33,666 nt of DNA from Candidatus Gastranaerophilales bacterium. GTDB lineage: Bacteria; Cyanobacteriota; Vampirovibrionia; Gastranaerophilales; Gastranaerophilaceae. Positions 7,543-14,806 of the stretch are shown piece by piece. Under the pieces are notes generated by a model. The model was not told where the DNA came from and ran no database searches. It saw nothing but the letters and a program-made list of their open reading frames with translations. The stretch covers positions 1 to 33,666 of the forward strand of contig CALVEA010000023.1 in NCBI GenBank assembly GCA_944326455.1. Reading direction: 5' to 3'. Positions within the stretch are counted from its first letter, which is position 1; each line of letters begins with the position of its first letter. The position numbers and the translations under genes were made by a program.

Positions 7543-8727
7543 ATGGCAGGCTCTGATTATTATATTGAAGACAATTCCGATATAGAAAATAAAAAATTGG
7601 AAGCAGCTAAGAATCTTTACAGGGATGGAAAGTATTCCGGCGCTCTTAATATTTATTTGGATATGGTTAATGCAAGTTATTCTTATAAATTGTATTATGA
7701 AATTGGGCGCTGCTATTACAAGATGAGTGATTTTTTCAAAGCTGAATCAAATTTCTTAAGGTCTGTTGAACTTGAAAGAAGAAAAAATCCATCGTATTTG
7801 TATCTGGGAAATATTGCTTATAAAAAACAAGACCTTGCTCATGCAATTGAATATTGGATTCAGGCATATTCTTTCAAGCCTGATGATGAATCAGTATGTT
7901 TGAATCTTGCGGCTGCCTATTTTTCCAAGAATATGCGCTTTCAATCAGTATTTTATTATCAAAAATACTTGAAATATGCTAAAGATAAGAAAACAGATTA
8001 TTATAAGGAAATAAAAAAAAGCATAGATGAATTTACAAAAATGGGAGATGAATTTTACCGAAAAGCGTTACGTGCGGTTTCTGTGAAAGATAATAAAACA
8101 GCGATAAAAGGGCTTGCACAGGCGGCAAAAAGTTATCCTACAAGTTTTGATATTAATTTTTTACTCGGCAAACTTTACTATGAAGAAAAAGATTATATGC
8201 ATGCGCTTGTTTATTTAAAACAAGCTTACTGCTTGGATTCAAAGTCTTTTGATGTTTTGGAAAAACTTCCTTTTGTAATGCTTGAACTGGGAGATTATAC
8301 GGCAGCTTATTGTTGTATGAAAAGACTCCTGCCTCTGGTTTTGAATAATCAGAGTGAGTATTTAAGAATTACGAAAGCCCTAAAAGAATTATCTTCCGGT
8401 TTTAATACATTAAGTTACGCCGGACATAAAGACTGGGCAGAAAAATATTATAAAGATAATAATTACCATCTTGCATTGTATGAGTATGAAAACTGTGTAA
8501 TCATTAATCCAGATCTCGCAAATGAATTTGGCGGTATTATTCAGACTTTGAAATCTTTCATTAATCCGGAAGAAAGAATAGTCAAAACTTGCCTTGAAAA
8601 AGGGGGAGAATTTTATTCCAACCGGGATTACAAACAGGCAAATAAATATTTTTCAAAGGTTATGACACTAACTACAGAAGACACATCGGAGTATAGATTT
8701 GCAAAATCACGGCTGGTCAATATTTAG
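7543..8727 (+). CDS. Tetratricopeptide repeat protein (394 aa)
   Basis: This is an all-helical repeat protein built of about eight degenerate TPR units. Clear ones are AAKNLYRDGKYSGALNIYLD (residues 18-37), YEIGRCYYKMSDFFKAESNF, YLGNIAYKKQDLAHAIEYW, LLGKLYYEEKDYMHALVYL and KYYKDNNYHLALYEYENCV. TPR arrays are protein-binding scaffolds; the partner here is unknown. There is no signal peptide or membrane helix, so it is probably cytoplasmic. The start lacks a ribosome site but has an extended -10 at leaderless distance. Its last 29 bases overlap the YkgJ-like gene, so the two products are probably made together. Confidence 0.85.
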   Translation: MAGSDYYIEDNSDIENKKLEAAKNLYRDGKYSGALNIYLDMVNASYSYKLYYEIGRCYYKMSDFFKAESNFLRSVELERRKNPSYLYLGNIAYKKQDLAHAIEYWIQAYSFKPDDESVCLNLAAAYFSKNMRFQSVFYYQKYLKYAKDKKTDYYKEIKKSIDEFTKMGDEFYRKALRAVSVKDNKTAIKGLAQAAKSYPTSFDINFLLGKLYYEEKDYMHALVYLKQAYCLDSKSFDVLEKLPFVMLELGDYTAAYCCMKRLLPLVLNNQSEYLRITKALKELSSGFNTLSYAGHKDWAEKYYKDNNYHLALYEYENCVIINPDLANEFGGIIQTLKSFINPEERIVKTCLEKGGEFYSNRDYKQANKYFSKVMTLTTEDTSEYRFAKSRLVNI

Positions 8728-9136
8728 GAATCTTAAGAAGTTTTTTTATCTTTATATTTTAAGACGCAAGTACTACAGAGTAGGTCATTGCAATGCTTGC
8801 GGGAGATGCTGCCAAAAGATTTATGTTAAACACAAAAATGTTATTCAAACAGAAGAAGAATTTGAAAAACTAAAATTACTGCATCCTTTCTATACGTATT
8901 TAAGAGTTATTGATAAAGATGAGACAGGTTTAGTATTTGAATGTACAAATCTGGATAAAGAGACAAATAAGTGTAAAATCCATAAACATCGTCCCGGTAT
9001 ATGCCGCAGATACCCGCAGGAAGAATTATTTATGATGGGAGGAACTTTAGCCGAACATTGCGGCTATAAGCTTGAGCCTATTGTAAGTTTTGATGAAGTT
9101 TTTGAAAAAGTATCCAGAAAGAAAAATAAGAATTAA
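8699..9136 (+). CDS. YkgJ-family cysteine-cluster protein (145 aa)
   Basis: The family (CxxCxxCC; annotated as putative Zn/Fe chelating) is recognised by HCNACGRCCQKI (about residues 30-41), then CTNLDKETNKCKIHKHRPGICRRYP (Cys at about 82, 92 and 102) and a final HCGY. The clustered Cys residues probably bind a metal or an Fe-S cluster. The biochemical role is unknown. The start is TTG at 8699, with GGAG about 8 bases upstream inside the TPR gene, giving a 29-bp overlap. A second family member lies at 30196-30792, coupled to a different partner. Confidence 0.85.
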   Translation: MQNHGWSIFRNLKKFFYLYILRRKYYRVGHCNACGRCCQKIYVKHKNVIQTEEEFEKLKLLHPFYTYLRVIDKDETGLVFECTNLDKETNKCKIHKHRPGICRRYPQEELFMMGGTLAEHCGYKLEPIVSFDEVFEKVSRKKNKN

Positions 9137-9149
9137 ATAGTTAAGAACT

Positions 9150-10004
9150 TTATTTTGTGCTCATTGTTTTACCAAATATTAGCCTCAAACCGCCGCCTCT
9201 TTTTTGGAGGGTATTACCAATTCCTATAATAATATCATTTACGTTTCCTACGATAATATTAATGTTTTTTATTACACAATTTAGTAAATTAATACTCGTT
9301 GTATTAACTTGTTCCGTTATACCGGAAATGTTGCGTGTCGTAAGAACAAGATTCTCGCTTGTTTTTTCCAAATTGTATAAAGTTGTTGAAATAGAATCTC
9401 CTCTTACGGAATCTTTTACATCATAGGACATATCCGCGAGATTTCTTGTTGTTATTGTAAGATTATTTGCAGATTCTTGGATTGATGGTTTAACATCATT
9501 AAGAATTGAAGTTAGAGCATCCATCATTCCGGTAAGAGCATTAAAAGTCTGTCCGGCTGCTACTATAGTAGTATTCAGGTTTTCTTTTATTTCATCCAAT
9601 CCACCGTTCTTTGCCTGATCCTGCAAGTATGTTTCAAAATTTATACCTTTTTTGCCTTCAATTAGAGAATTATTTCGTAAACTCGCAAGGTATGGACTAT
9701 TTGGATAAACCAATTCTATATAATCCTTTTTATCTTTTCTGCGTATCATTGCATAAGTATTTTCAGGAAGTTCAAGGTTTTTAAGCCTAATTTTTAAATC
9801 GACTCTTGTTGATTGATAATCCGGTCCCGGGTAAACTTTTGAAGTATGACCGAGCTTAAATCCTTTATAAAATACGGGTAAACTGCCCTTAAACGGCTCA
9901 AGTTCCTTAAAATCAACCGTTATCCGAATCTGACCGATTATATATATTATATAAAAGATAAGAGCAACGCTTACTAAAATATAGATAAGATATTCTTTCT
10001 TCAT
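9150..10004 (-). CDS. MCE/MlaD-family lipid-transport protein (284 aa)
   Basis: One N-terminal membrane helix (about residues 6-25) anchors a single MCE domain (about 28-115) with FKGSLPVFYKGFKLGH and the family pattern of a strand, G-x-x-V/T and a hydrophobic strand. MCE proteins form rings that shuttle phospholipids between membranes, usually with an MlaE permease and MlaF ATPase, neither of which is in this window. Residues 135-270 form a long helical stretch rich in N and T. The start has no ribosome site, but a TATAAT lies about 15 bases upstream. It follows two secreted-protein genes on the same strand. Confidence 0.85.
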   Translation of the reverse strand: MKKEYLIYILVSVALIFYIIYIIGQIRITVDFKELEPFKGSLPVFYKGFKLGHTSKVYPGPDYQSTRVDLKIRLKNLELPENTYAMIRRKDKKDYIELVYPNSPYLASLRNNSLIEGKKGINFETYLQDQAKNGGLDEIKENLNTTIVAAGQTFNALTGMMDALTSILNDVKPSIQESANNLTITTRNLADMSYDVKDSVRGDSISTTLYNLEKTSENLVLTTRNISGITEQVNTTSINLLNCVIKNINIIVGNVNDIIIGIGNTLQKRGGGLRLIFGKTMSTK

Positions 10005-10068
10005 AAAAGAATTATTATTATATTTATCGCTGCAAATAACCCTCTAAAGGATAATACCAAACAGTTTA

Positions 10069-10638
10069 CTATTTCCAATTAGGAAAATAGTAGACTGTTA
10101 TAATATCATTTGTGGAAATTCGTGCATGACCGCCTTTAATAAAGTTTGTCAGCGAACCGGTAGGAGGAAGAGGAGTGAGCGCCCATTTAAGCGGCAAAAC
10201 CCAATAAGTTCTGTTACAGCCGGATTTTTGATAGCTTGCAAGTATCTTTGAGGACGGCAGATTTTGGAATTTAAAATCATATAGATAGATGTAATAAGGA
10301 ATTCCGTTCATCCCGCTGTCAACTACAAGCTCTACTTCTGCAGTTACCGGTTCGCCTCGTTTTACAATCAATTTTCCGTCATGATAAACATTATTTCTGG
10401 CTTTTAAGTTAACTCTTTGCCCTTCTTGCGCCGTACCGTCTTTTGTGGAGATATCAGTTACAGCCTGAAGATGTATGGGAATTCTTTCCGTGTCTGAAAA
10501 ATCATAATCTGTATAAGTTTCCGGTTTTTCAAAAATTCTTCCTGCTAAAAATTTATCAACCAAAAAATCACTTTCTATGGCTGATACATTTAGCGAAAAA
10601 ACTACTAATGTAAAAATTACAAGGAAAAATTTATTCAT
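10069..10638 (-). CDS. Secreted beta-rich protein, unknown function (189 aa)
   Basis: A clear signal peptide (residues 1-20, ending NVSA) is followed by a beta-rich domain of about 95 residues: IPIHLQAVTDIS, then GQRVNLKARNNV, then a hydrophobic strand, KRGEPVTAEVELV and IYLYDFKFQ. The same layout (I-x-L plus V, G-[QS]-x-x-x-A-[KR], then G-x-x-V-x-[AG]-x-V) occurs in the C-terminal parts of both SLH proteins of this window, so this may be a free-standing copy of an envelope domain. Its start overlaps the upstream gene by 8 bp, so the two are cotranscribed, with the MCE gene next. I know no function for it. Confidence 0.8.
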   Translation of the reverse strand: MNKFFLVIFTLVVFSLNVSAIESDFLVDKFLAGRIFEKPETYTDYDFSDTERIPIHLQAVTDISTKDGTAQEGQRVNLKARNNVYHDGKLIVKRGEPVTAEVELVVDSGMNGIPYYIYLYDFKFQNLPSSKILASYQKSGCNRTYWVLPLKWALTPLPPTGSLTNFIKGGHARISTNDIITVYYFPNWK

Positions 10639-11320
10639 AATTTACCTTATCATAGGATTTACTTCTTATTTTTGATTCTAAAAGTTTTCTGTTTTTTATG
10701 GAATTAAGCAGAAAATTTTGGTATGCCGGATTTGTTATATAGGTGTTGTTTGCAAGAAAATATGGATATTTAGTAAAAATATATTCATAGATATTTGCCA
10801 GCCTTTTTGATGTCAGGTTGTGATTAGAAAACCTGTCATATCTCTTTTGCGGGCAAGACTTGTTAATAAAAGTAATTAGCCCTAATGGATTGTATCCGGC
10901 TTTTACCATAAAATCGACAGCTCTTTTATCCGCAACGAGTTCATATTTTTTAGGAGCCATTTTTACCTGTGCAGCGCTTACAGCTCCGCCCCACGCACCG
11001 TCAAAGGATTTGAGAGCATCTGAAATTTTCCTTGAAAGCAATGCTGCGACTTCATCTTCATATTCTGCATATTTTAAAGTATCATCATAAACTATAATTT
11101 GGCGTTTAGTAAGTTCAGGAGCGCCTTTAAGCTTTTTATCTTCTTTTGAATATGTAAAAATTATTCGTTTGTCAATTTTATTAGCATTTAGAATATTCAT
11201 TCCGATATTGCTTACCTGATTTTGAATGGTAATTTCCTGCGCAATTTCTTCTTCTGTTGCTGCAAAAACGGAAGATGTCAGCGACAATGCAGTTATTAAA
11301 ATAAAAATCTTTTTCAACAT
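10631..11320 (-). CDS. Secreted M48-like protein without HExxH (degenerate peptidase, 229 aa)
   Basis: A signal peptide (about residues 1-21, ending FAA) precedes a domain that lines up with M48 zinc metallopeptidases. DEVAALLSRKISD (89-101) matches the DELAAVLAHEIAH helix, but HEIAH is replaced by RKISD. ELVADKRAVDFMVKAGYNP (127-145) keeps the third-ligand ExxxD segment, and SNHNLTSKRLANI (165-177) matches the late HP-x-S-x-x-R motif. With both histidines and the glutamate gone it should not bind catalytic zinc, so a chaperone-like or scaffolding role is possible. AAGGAG precedes the ATG. It overlaps the next gene by 8 bp, and the GNAT gene ends 50 bp upstream. Confidence 0.8.
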   Translation of the reverse strand: MLKKIFILITALSLTSSVFAATEEEIAQEITIQNQVSNIGMNILNANKIDKRIIFTYSKEDKKLKGAPELTKRQIIVYDDTLKYAEYEDEVAALLSRKISDALKSFDGAWGGAVSAAQVKMAPKKYELVADKRAVDFMVKAGYNPLGLITFINKSCPQKRYDRFSNHNLTSKRLANIYEYIFTKYPYFLANNTYITNPAYQNFLLNSIKNRKLLESKIRSKSYDKVNYE

Positions 11321-11370
11321 AGCTTCTCCTTGGACTATTATAGCAGATTTTGCTTGAAAAAAGAATATGG

Positions 11371-11937
11371 CTAAAAAATCTCTGCCAAGACTTTTCTTCT
11401 ATGCGGGATATCTCGATGAATTGTTTCAAATACAGATTCTATAAACTCTTTTATCTCTTCTTTTGCGGGCACTTTAGTTTTATATCCGATATAATACAAA
11501 TCCATTGGCAGCGAGCCATCCTTATTTGGATAAAGATAGTTTATATCAAGTTTCTCCGCTCCGTGCATATCGTAGAAACGAATCCTTCTGTAGGTATTTA
11601 TATCTTCCGGATTAGGTTTTTCTACTTCCAGAAAACAGCCATTTTTGTCCGGGTAAAATTCTTTCAGTTTTTCAAGCATTTCTCCTCCAAAACCTTTACC
11701 CTGGCGGATTCTAAAAATGGCAATGTAATCAAGAAATATATATTTTTCACCTTTAAAAATAAGGCAATAACCTACCGGAGCATTCTCTTTTTCTGCAATA
11801 AGAACATCGTAAGCGCCATTGTCTATCAATTCCGCAAAAGTCTGATAGGCTTTTAGTTCTGAAAGCGGGAACTGTTCCAGCATATCATGATAAATTCCAT
11901 GAAAGTCTTCGCTGTTTATTTTTCTAAAATGTAACAT
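11371..11937 (-). CDS. GNAT-family N-acetyltransferase (188 aa)
   Basis: This GCN5-related acetyltransferase moves an acetyl group from acetyl-CoA to an unknown amine. The acetyl-CoA loop is RIRQGKGFGGEMLEKL (about residues 76-91), preceded by the strands VGYCLIFKG and YIFLDYIAI. CFLEVEKPNPED follows, and a helical tail of about 50 residues extends beyond the core fold. There is no Shine-Dalgarno site; the promoter elements upstream place the transcript start at the ATG. It is followed at 50 bp by the degenerate M48 gene and may head that cluster. Confidence 0.8.
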   Translation of the reverse strand: MLHFRKINSEDFHGIYHDMLEQFPLSELKAYQTFAELIDNGAYDVLIAEKENAPVGYCLIFKGEKYIFLDYIAIFRIRQGKGFGGEMLEKLKEFYPDKNGCFLEVEKPNPEDINTYRRIRFYDMHGAEKLDINYLYPNKDGSLPMDLYYIGYKTKVPAKEEIKEFIESVFETIHRDIPHRRKVLAEIF

Positions 11938-11943
11938 ATTAAA

Positions 11944-11972
11944 TACATAGCAAAAATCTTTTATCTTGACAA
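11944..11972 (-). promoter_or_regulatory. Promoter of the GNAT gene, leaderless arrangement
   Basis: On the minus strand the -35 is TTGTCA (11967-11972), the spacer is 17 bp and the -10 is TATGTA (11944-11949). The expected start, about 7 bases downstream, is the A of the ATG at 11937. The lack of any ribosome site agrees with a leaderless mRNA. Confidence 0.5.
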
Positions 11973-12041
11973 TAGCCGGACAGTAACTTTCAGTAATAGC
12001 AGGCTTTTAGAAAGGAAATCCCTATTTTTATTATTTAAATA

Positions 12042-12065
12042 AAAAATTTTACTGGTAAAATTTTT
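12042..12065. repeat. Inverted repeat upstream of pgi
   Basis: AAAAATTTTAC and GTAAAATTTTT flank a central TG, a perfect 11-bp inverted repeat about 50 bp before the pgi start. It shares the half-site ATTTTAC with the palindrome at 93-108. It could be an operator, but AT-richness makes chance symmetry plausible. Confidence 0.35.
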
Positions 12066-12111
12066 ATTTTAAGGTTTAATAATAAGTAGTAGCAAACATA
12101 AAGGAGGGAGT

Positions 12112-13431
12112 ATGCCAAATAGTACAACTTGTAATGTTGATGTATCAACAGCTTATTTTAATACTGATTTTTCAAAAGCTAAAGAAGTGATGCAAGAAGT
12201 TGTTGCTTCGCTTTCACAAAGAGCAAATAAACCAGGTCAATTTTTAAACTGGGTTGGCTTGCCGGAAATCCAGCTACAGAGACTGGACGAAATTTATGAA
12301 ATGGTTGAAAAATTTAAAAAGCAGACAAATGCTAAGTATTTGAGCGTTTTTGGAATTGGAGGTTCAAAACACACTGTTGAACACATGCTTGGTATTAACG
12401 GGCTGAATATTAACAAAGATAAAATTTTATTTTTCTCTGATGTTGATTCAGTAAGTTTAAAAAGATACCTTTACAGACTTAATAATGATGTTACGGCTTC
12501 AAATTACTTAATAGCATCAAAATCCGGTTCCACATTTGAAACCAAGGACGGATTTTTAAAGATAAAATATATGCTCGAAGAAGCATACAAAAATCAAGGC
12601 TGTGACGATGTGGAAGCTATTCACAAAGCTGCGCAGCATTTTATCGCTGTAACAGATAAAAATCCGGAAGGCAGTGAATTAAGAAGAATATCAGATTCTG
12701 AGAATTGGCTTGGAAAATTATATATTCATGAAGACGTAGGCGGAAGATTTTCCGCTCTTGATGACCACTCATTGTTTACACTTGCTTACGCAGGAATGAA
12801 AAAAGAAGATATGAAAGAAATGCTTCTGGCAGCAAAACAGATTTCAGAAATGTCTTTAACTCCGGACATCAAGATTAATGATGCGTATGCACAAGCTGCT
12901 TTTTGGGTTACAGCTAAATTGAACGGTATTCTTACATCTGTTCATCAGTATATGGGCTCAATGTTTGAAGATACGGTTAACTGGCATTCTCAAATGCAAA
13001 ATGAATCTGTTAAAAATACTCTGAAACAGATTGCAAAAGTTCCGGATGCAATGCACCATAGCGCAGAAGCACATTTTAACCCGGCTAATAAGTATGCTTT
13101 TGCTTTAACCTCGCCAGTAGATGTCGGAGTTTCTTCCGATAATGCAAAAGGTTATATAGGTGCCTTAGAAAAATCTTATTCAAATGCCGGTCCGTTTTTT
13201 AATGAATCAGTTAAAACCTCTGAACTTGGTTTAACACCGGCAGCCGCAGGCGCAATGACTCAATTAAGAGCATTTTCTACTGTTTATCAGGAAATAATAG
13301 AAAAAACTATAAAACAGGAATCTCTTCCTGCTGTTCTTGATAGTGTTTTACAGCCGCATGTGGAAGTTTATAAGAAAAACTTAAAACCTCAAGGCGGAGC
13401 TGCAGTTGTAACAGCCGGAAGATTTTCTTAA
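12112..13431 (+). CDS. pgi: Glucose-6-phosphate isomerase, divergent (439 aa)
   Basis: This enzyme interconverts glucose 6-phosphate and fructose 6-phosphate in glycolysis. The N-terminal sugar-isomerase domain is convincing: GIGGSKHTVE (81-90), SKSGSTFET (136-144, phosphate binding) and HEDVGGRFSAL (206-216). The C-terminal half is much less typical. The usual second signature (FDQPGVE-x-YK) appears only as LQPHVEVYKKNL (413-424), with the D and G replaced but the lysines kept. Cyanobacterial enzymes are usually longer. AGGAGG precedes the ATG. It is a single-gene unit with its own terminator. Function is likely, but substrate preference could differ. Confidence 0.88.
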   Translation: MPNSTTCNVDVSTAYFNTDFSKAKEVMQEVVASLSQRANKPGQFLNWVGLPEIQLQRLDEIYEMVEKFKKQTNAKYLSVFGIGGSKHTVEHMLGINGLNINKDKILFFSDVDSVSLKRYLYRLNNDVTASNYLIASKSGSTFETKDGFLKIKYMLEEAYKNQGCDDVEAIHKAAQHFIAVTDKNPEGSELRRISDSENWLGKLYIHEDVGGRFSALDDHSLFTLAYAGMKKEDMKEMLLAAKQISEMSLTPDIKINDAYAQAAFWVTAKLNGILTSVHQYMGSMFEDTVNWHSQMQNESVKNTLKQIAKVPDAMHHSAEAHFNPANKYAFALTSPVDVGVSSDNAKGYIGALEKSYSNAGPFFNESVKTSELGLTPAAAGAMTQLRAFSTVYQEIIEKTIKQESLPAVLDSVLQPHVEVYKKNLKPQGGAAVVTAGRFS

Positions 13432-13453
13432 GGTTAATTTGTTGTAAAGTGTA

Positions 13454-13495
13454 CGGGGCTGAACGCAATAAATTGCGTTCAGCCCCGATTTTTTA
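13454..13495 (+). terminator. Strong intrinsic terminator after pgi
   Basis: The arms CGGGGCTGAACGCAAT (13454-13469) and ATTGCGTTCAGCCCCG (13472-13487) are perfectly complementary, with a tight AT-rich loop. They are followed by ATTTTTT. It lies 22 bp after the pgi stop. Confidence 0.93.
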
Positions 13496-13507
13496 AACCG
13501 GTTATGA

Positions 13508-13513
13508 TATAAT
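13508..13513 (+). promoter_or_regulatory. -10 element of the nitroreductase pseudogene
   Basis: A perfect TATAAT lies 25 bp upstream of the GTTATTATGG start region, after the pgi terminator. No good -35 is visible. A GAGGAG ribosome site remains between it and the start. Confidence 0.4.
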
Positions 13514-13538
13514 TAAAGCAGATTTGAGGAGAGTTATT

Positions 13539-14159
13539 ATGGAAGTCTATAATGCCATTTATTCAAGAAGAATTGTACGAGATTTTAAAGATATGCCCGT
13601 TTCTGATGAAGTTTTGGAACGAATTATAAATGCCGGTTTGCAAGCTCCGACGCATGACCATCTTAGAAACTGGGAGTTCGTTATAATTAAAGATAAACAA
13701 GATAAGGAAAATGCGCTGTAATTTGTAAAACAAGGAATAGAACCGACTCTTGAAATTTGAAAGAAAACTCTTGTCAACGGAACTCCTCAGCAAAAAATGT
13801 ATGCTGTAGCAATGCCAAGACAGTATACAATGCTTTATAATGCTTCTCATATAGTTTTGCCATTTTTCAAATCAAACTCAGGAGTTATGCATCCGACATC
13901 TGTAAGTTCGCTAAACCCGATTGCATCTATCTGGTGTGTTATAGAAAATATTTTTCTCGCAGCGACAGCTGAAGGTCTAGCCTGCTCAATGCGTATTCCT
14001 GTCGGAGACGAGGGAAAAAATGTTTCTAAAGCAGTAGGTGCTCCGGAAGATTATATGCTCCCTTGTTATATAGGTTTGGGGTATCCTGCGGATGAGCAGC
14101 CTGCAGTTGAACAGATTAAATACACCGCAAAACAGAAAATTCATCTTGGAAAATGGTAA
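13539..14159 (+). pseudogene. Nitroreductase-family protein, broken by two in-frame stops
   Basis: Intact, this would be a flavin-dependent nitroreductase of about 206 aa. The N-terminal part reads MEVYNAIYSRRIVRDFKDMP and APTHDHLRNWEFVIIKD, the usual FMN-binding start. The C-terminal part has IENIFLAATAEGLAC and PCYIGLGYPADEQP. Both parts are in the same reading frame, interrupted by TAA at 13719-13721 and TGA at 13758-13760, with family-like sequence between and after. A GAGGAG site and a TATAAT remain upstream. No frameshift is needed, so two point changes explain it. That suggests recent inactivation, though errors in the source sequence cannot be excluded. Confidence 0.85.
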
Positions 14160-14179
14160 TTTGCTTGGTCTAATTAGCT

Positions 14180-14761
14180 CTACCAACTGATATCATCAAG
14201 GGTGGATACTTTTACTTTATCAAAAAATCTTTCAAAAAGCTGGTAAGGATTTTTAAAATACTGTTTCATATTATCATTAACAACGGCATTTGAAATAAGC
14301 CACTCATCTTGTAATGATGAATAGGCAACATTATTTTCATAACTCCCGCCTTTAAATGCTGAAAAAGGGATTTTGTACTGCTTCATAAATTCAACAAATT
14401 TATCAAATAATGTTGTGCTGCGCGGACTATCCGGACTATTCGGTTTTGAACCCAAAATAAATCCCTGCAGGTATTCATTTGATAAATTAACCTTGTTTTT
14501 GATAAATTGTGCAATTTGGTTAAAGTCATAGTTTTCTATGTTTGTCGGACATATATGATTTAACAAGACTTTCTGTCCATCGGTAAACCCGCATACAGTG
14601 CAGTCATAGATATCTTTTGTATAAGCTTTGTCAGCTATTATACTTTGTTTAACTGTCCAGGGATATTTTACAAAATTTTTCTCACTTATTAAAGAAACAG
14701 CTTTCTGAAATTCTGCCGGCGGGACCAAACGTATTCTTGATTTAAATGAAATGTTATCCAT
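14180..14761 (-). CDS. Hypothetical protein with N-terminal ISFKSR motif (193 aa)
   Basis: I do not recognise the family. The protein is soluble, with no signal peptide, and starts MDNISFKSR, an example of the short N-terminal motif shared by five proteins of this window. Residues 52-73 hold CTVCGF, then a hydrophobic strand and NHICPTN: two Cys plus a His/Cys pair that could bind metal or act in catalysis. A later strand, LQGFILGSKP, and the segment IPFSAFKGG suggest an alpha/beta fold. There is no clear ribosome site at the ATG. It is convergent with the nitroreductase pseudogene (20 bp). Confidence 0.7.
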   Translation of the reverse strand: MDNISFKSRIRLVPPAEFQKAVSLISEKNFVKYPWTVKQSIIADKAYTKDIYDCTVCGFTDGQKVLLNHICPTNIENYDFNQIAQFIKNKVNLSNEYLQGFILGSKPNSPDSPRSTTLFDKFVEFMKQYKIPFSAFKGGSYENNVAYSSLQDEWLISNAVVNDNMKQYFKNPYQLFERFFDKVKVSTLDDISW

Positions 14762-14806
14762 ATCCGAGGTAAAACATGTAAAGATAAAAAATTGCCTCTT
14801 CTAAAA

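Noticed and set aside
11350..11856. 168-aa plus-strand frame opposite the GNAT gene
   Set aside because: It is the antisense shadow of a recognisable GNAT acetyltransferase and is Phe/Ile-rich with no motif.
13539..14159. Stop-codon readthrough or selenoprotein explanation for the nitroreductase
   Set aside because: Two different stops (TAA and TGA) interrupt the frame, no SECIS-like element is evident, and other genes here use standard stops, so point-mutation decay is simpler.
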